Below, piece by piece: positions 62,633 through 64,000 of a DNA stretch of 64,000 nt. The notes beneath the pieces were generated by a model. It was not told where the DNA came from and ran no database searches. It saw nothing but the letters and a program-made list of their open reading frames with translations. The DNA comes from Luscinia megarhynchos (lineage: Eukaryota > Chordata > Aves > Passeriformes > Turdidae), in assembly GCA_034336665.1 (NCBI GenBank), contig CM067566.1:24024330-24088329 (forward strand), written 5' to 3'. Each line of letters begins with the position of its first letter. Within the stretch, counting starts at the first letter, position 1. The position numbers and the translations under genes were made by a program.

Positions 62633-64000
62633 GTGAAACTGTGCAAAGACAGTACTTCAAAATTAATTTTTTTACCTGTAAAAACTAAAATTGCTTGCAG
62701 AACATCAGTGTCATTAGAATAGACATTCTCTGTACAGGTGCAGCAAATAACCTGTGATTTCCTGAATCAAGAATAAAGAATGAAGCCTGGAGTAAGAATT
62801 AGATAGTCTTTGACAAGGTTTTTCATTATGAGAAAGATTTGACAGTGCAAAAAGCTGTATTCATTATATAAAATGGAAAGAAAAAATAATTGAGTGACAA
62901 AAATAATTTCATTATTGTACAAAAAAAAATAGGAAACATGAAATCAATGCTTTGTCAATGTTGTAATTTTTTACCAACCTCAATACATCATTGTTAGCCA
63001 TTTAGGATGAGAAAAAATATACATAAATTTAGACCAGCAGTTTGTCATCAAGGGAGGCATACTGTCAAGTCTTTCATTCTGCCACTCTTGTACTGATTTA
63101 GAGTCACTTTCTTGCAGATTTTATTCTCATATTTGAAGCCTTTTAAATGAGAGCAATCAAATAAGGGACCCTCCTCTGCTTTTCCAAAAATAGTGTCCTG
63201 GAGCAAGGGAATGGAGCATGTTGAAATATATTTGTGAATTCATTCATTGCTCTGTGAAGCTGAGACGTATATCCTCAGTGGATATATTTTTCTATAAATT
63301 TTGGAAAGGATAATAGTTTGTCCTTTTTTTCTTGCTTAATTCTTGGCTTCTCATTAAATATTTATTGAAATGAGCATCTAAGGATACATTTCACAAATAG
63401 ATTTTCTTTTGACTTATTTCATGGTCATTTGAATTTTTTTGAGTGAAGACTTTGACTCACTAGAAACCAGTCTGAAACTTATAATTTCATTTTCTGTAAC
63501 TCTGATGTTCTTTACTTGCTGAAGCTGTCTTCTGATCTTAATATCTATCCTTTTTATTTTTTATATGTTTATCATATAATCAAAAGTAATGGTCCAAATT
63601 CAAAATTGTTGAAGACACATTGCTAGCTAGTGTAGCATTACTATAAGCTACACTGATTACATTTACCTCATTCTCAAGTATCAGATATAATTTTAAACTA
63701 ATGATTCAGAGTCTGTAGGATAAAATGACATAAAGGCAATGAAAGCGATAATGATATTTATACTGAGGCTGAGTGGGCACGTAAATAATTTTTCAAACAT
63801 GTAGCATACACAGGAGATCTTCCAATCAGAGCCTGATCTTTTCAGGCAGGGTTCTGGTGAATTTATTTTTAATCTGTTTGGCTTTTTAATTTGGTCTTGA
63901 GTACTATTTATCTAATTTCATGCAATTAGCAGAGGTGCTTATGTTAGGATTATGACCACCCTAGGCTCCTTTAATAGTCAAGGAAAAAATAAATGCCTCT
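62633..64000. other. Non-coding AT-rich sequence, nothing recognised
   Basis: AT-rich unique DNA to the window edge, with only short A and T runs. No gene or transposon was recognised. Confidence 0.55.

Overview
This window is AT-rich vertebrate nuclear DNA without a recognisable protein-coding gene. The repeats point to a songbird (passerine). There are several CR1 LINE 3' fragments, including one ending in the octamer-type tail typical of avian CR1. There is a tRNA-Ile-derived SINE with a CR1-like tail, matching what is known as TguSINE1 in zebra finch. There are also LTRs of the types common in bird genomes. No bacterial, phage or organellar features are present. The many short ORFs are what AT-rich non-coding DNA produces. 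I did not recognise a protein domain in any of them apart from transposon remnants.

Layout. Positions 1 to about 18.4 kb are mostly unique sequence with a TTTG-rich stretch at the left edge and a TA/CATA microsatellite at 8.08-8.16 kb. At 18.4-18.8 kb two CR1 fragments lie in opposite orientation, and another CR1 tail is at 21.3 kb. From 21.4 to 40.4 kb the sequence is mostly unique, with an AT-only tract at 23.85-24.01 kb and a GC-richer, ORF-dense patch at 25.0-25.8 kb. At 40.4-41.0 kb a very old L2/CR1-type reverse-transcriptase fragment lies just upstream of the SINE. A solo-type LTR occupies about 43.0-43.55 kb. A strongly purine-biased segment covers 48.2-48.8 kb. The right part is richest in repeats: a 1.3-kb LTR with an internal minisatellite (52.9-54.2 kb), two related LTR-like copies (55.1 and 57.4 kb), and two CR1 copies (58.6 and 60.5 kb).

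Function. The window is best read as intergenic or long-intron DNA. A few positions carry convincing splice-site pairs around short open frames: 41,962-42,059 (+), 28,729-28,793 (+) and 4,487-4,552 (-). A promoter/first-exon-like arrangement lies near 62.48-62.63 kb. These are candidates only and need RNA evidence or cross-species alignment. I found no undescribed multi-gene system. The most interesting items are the ancient LINE remnant embedded in AT-rich unique sequence (possible exaptation), the best orphan exon candidate, the purine-skewed block, and the LTR minisatellite that creates long but probably meaningless ORFs on both strands.
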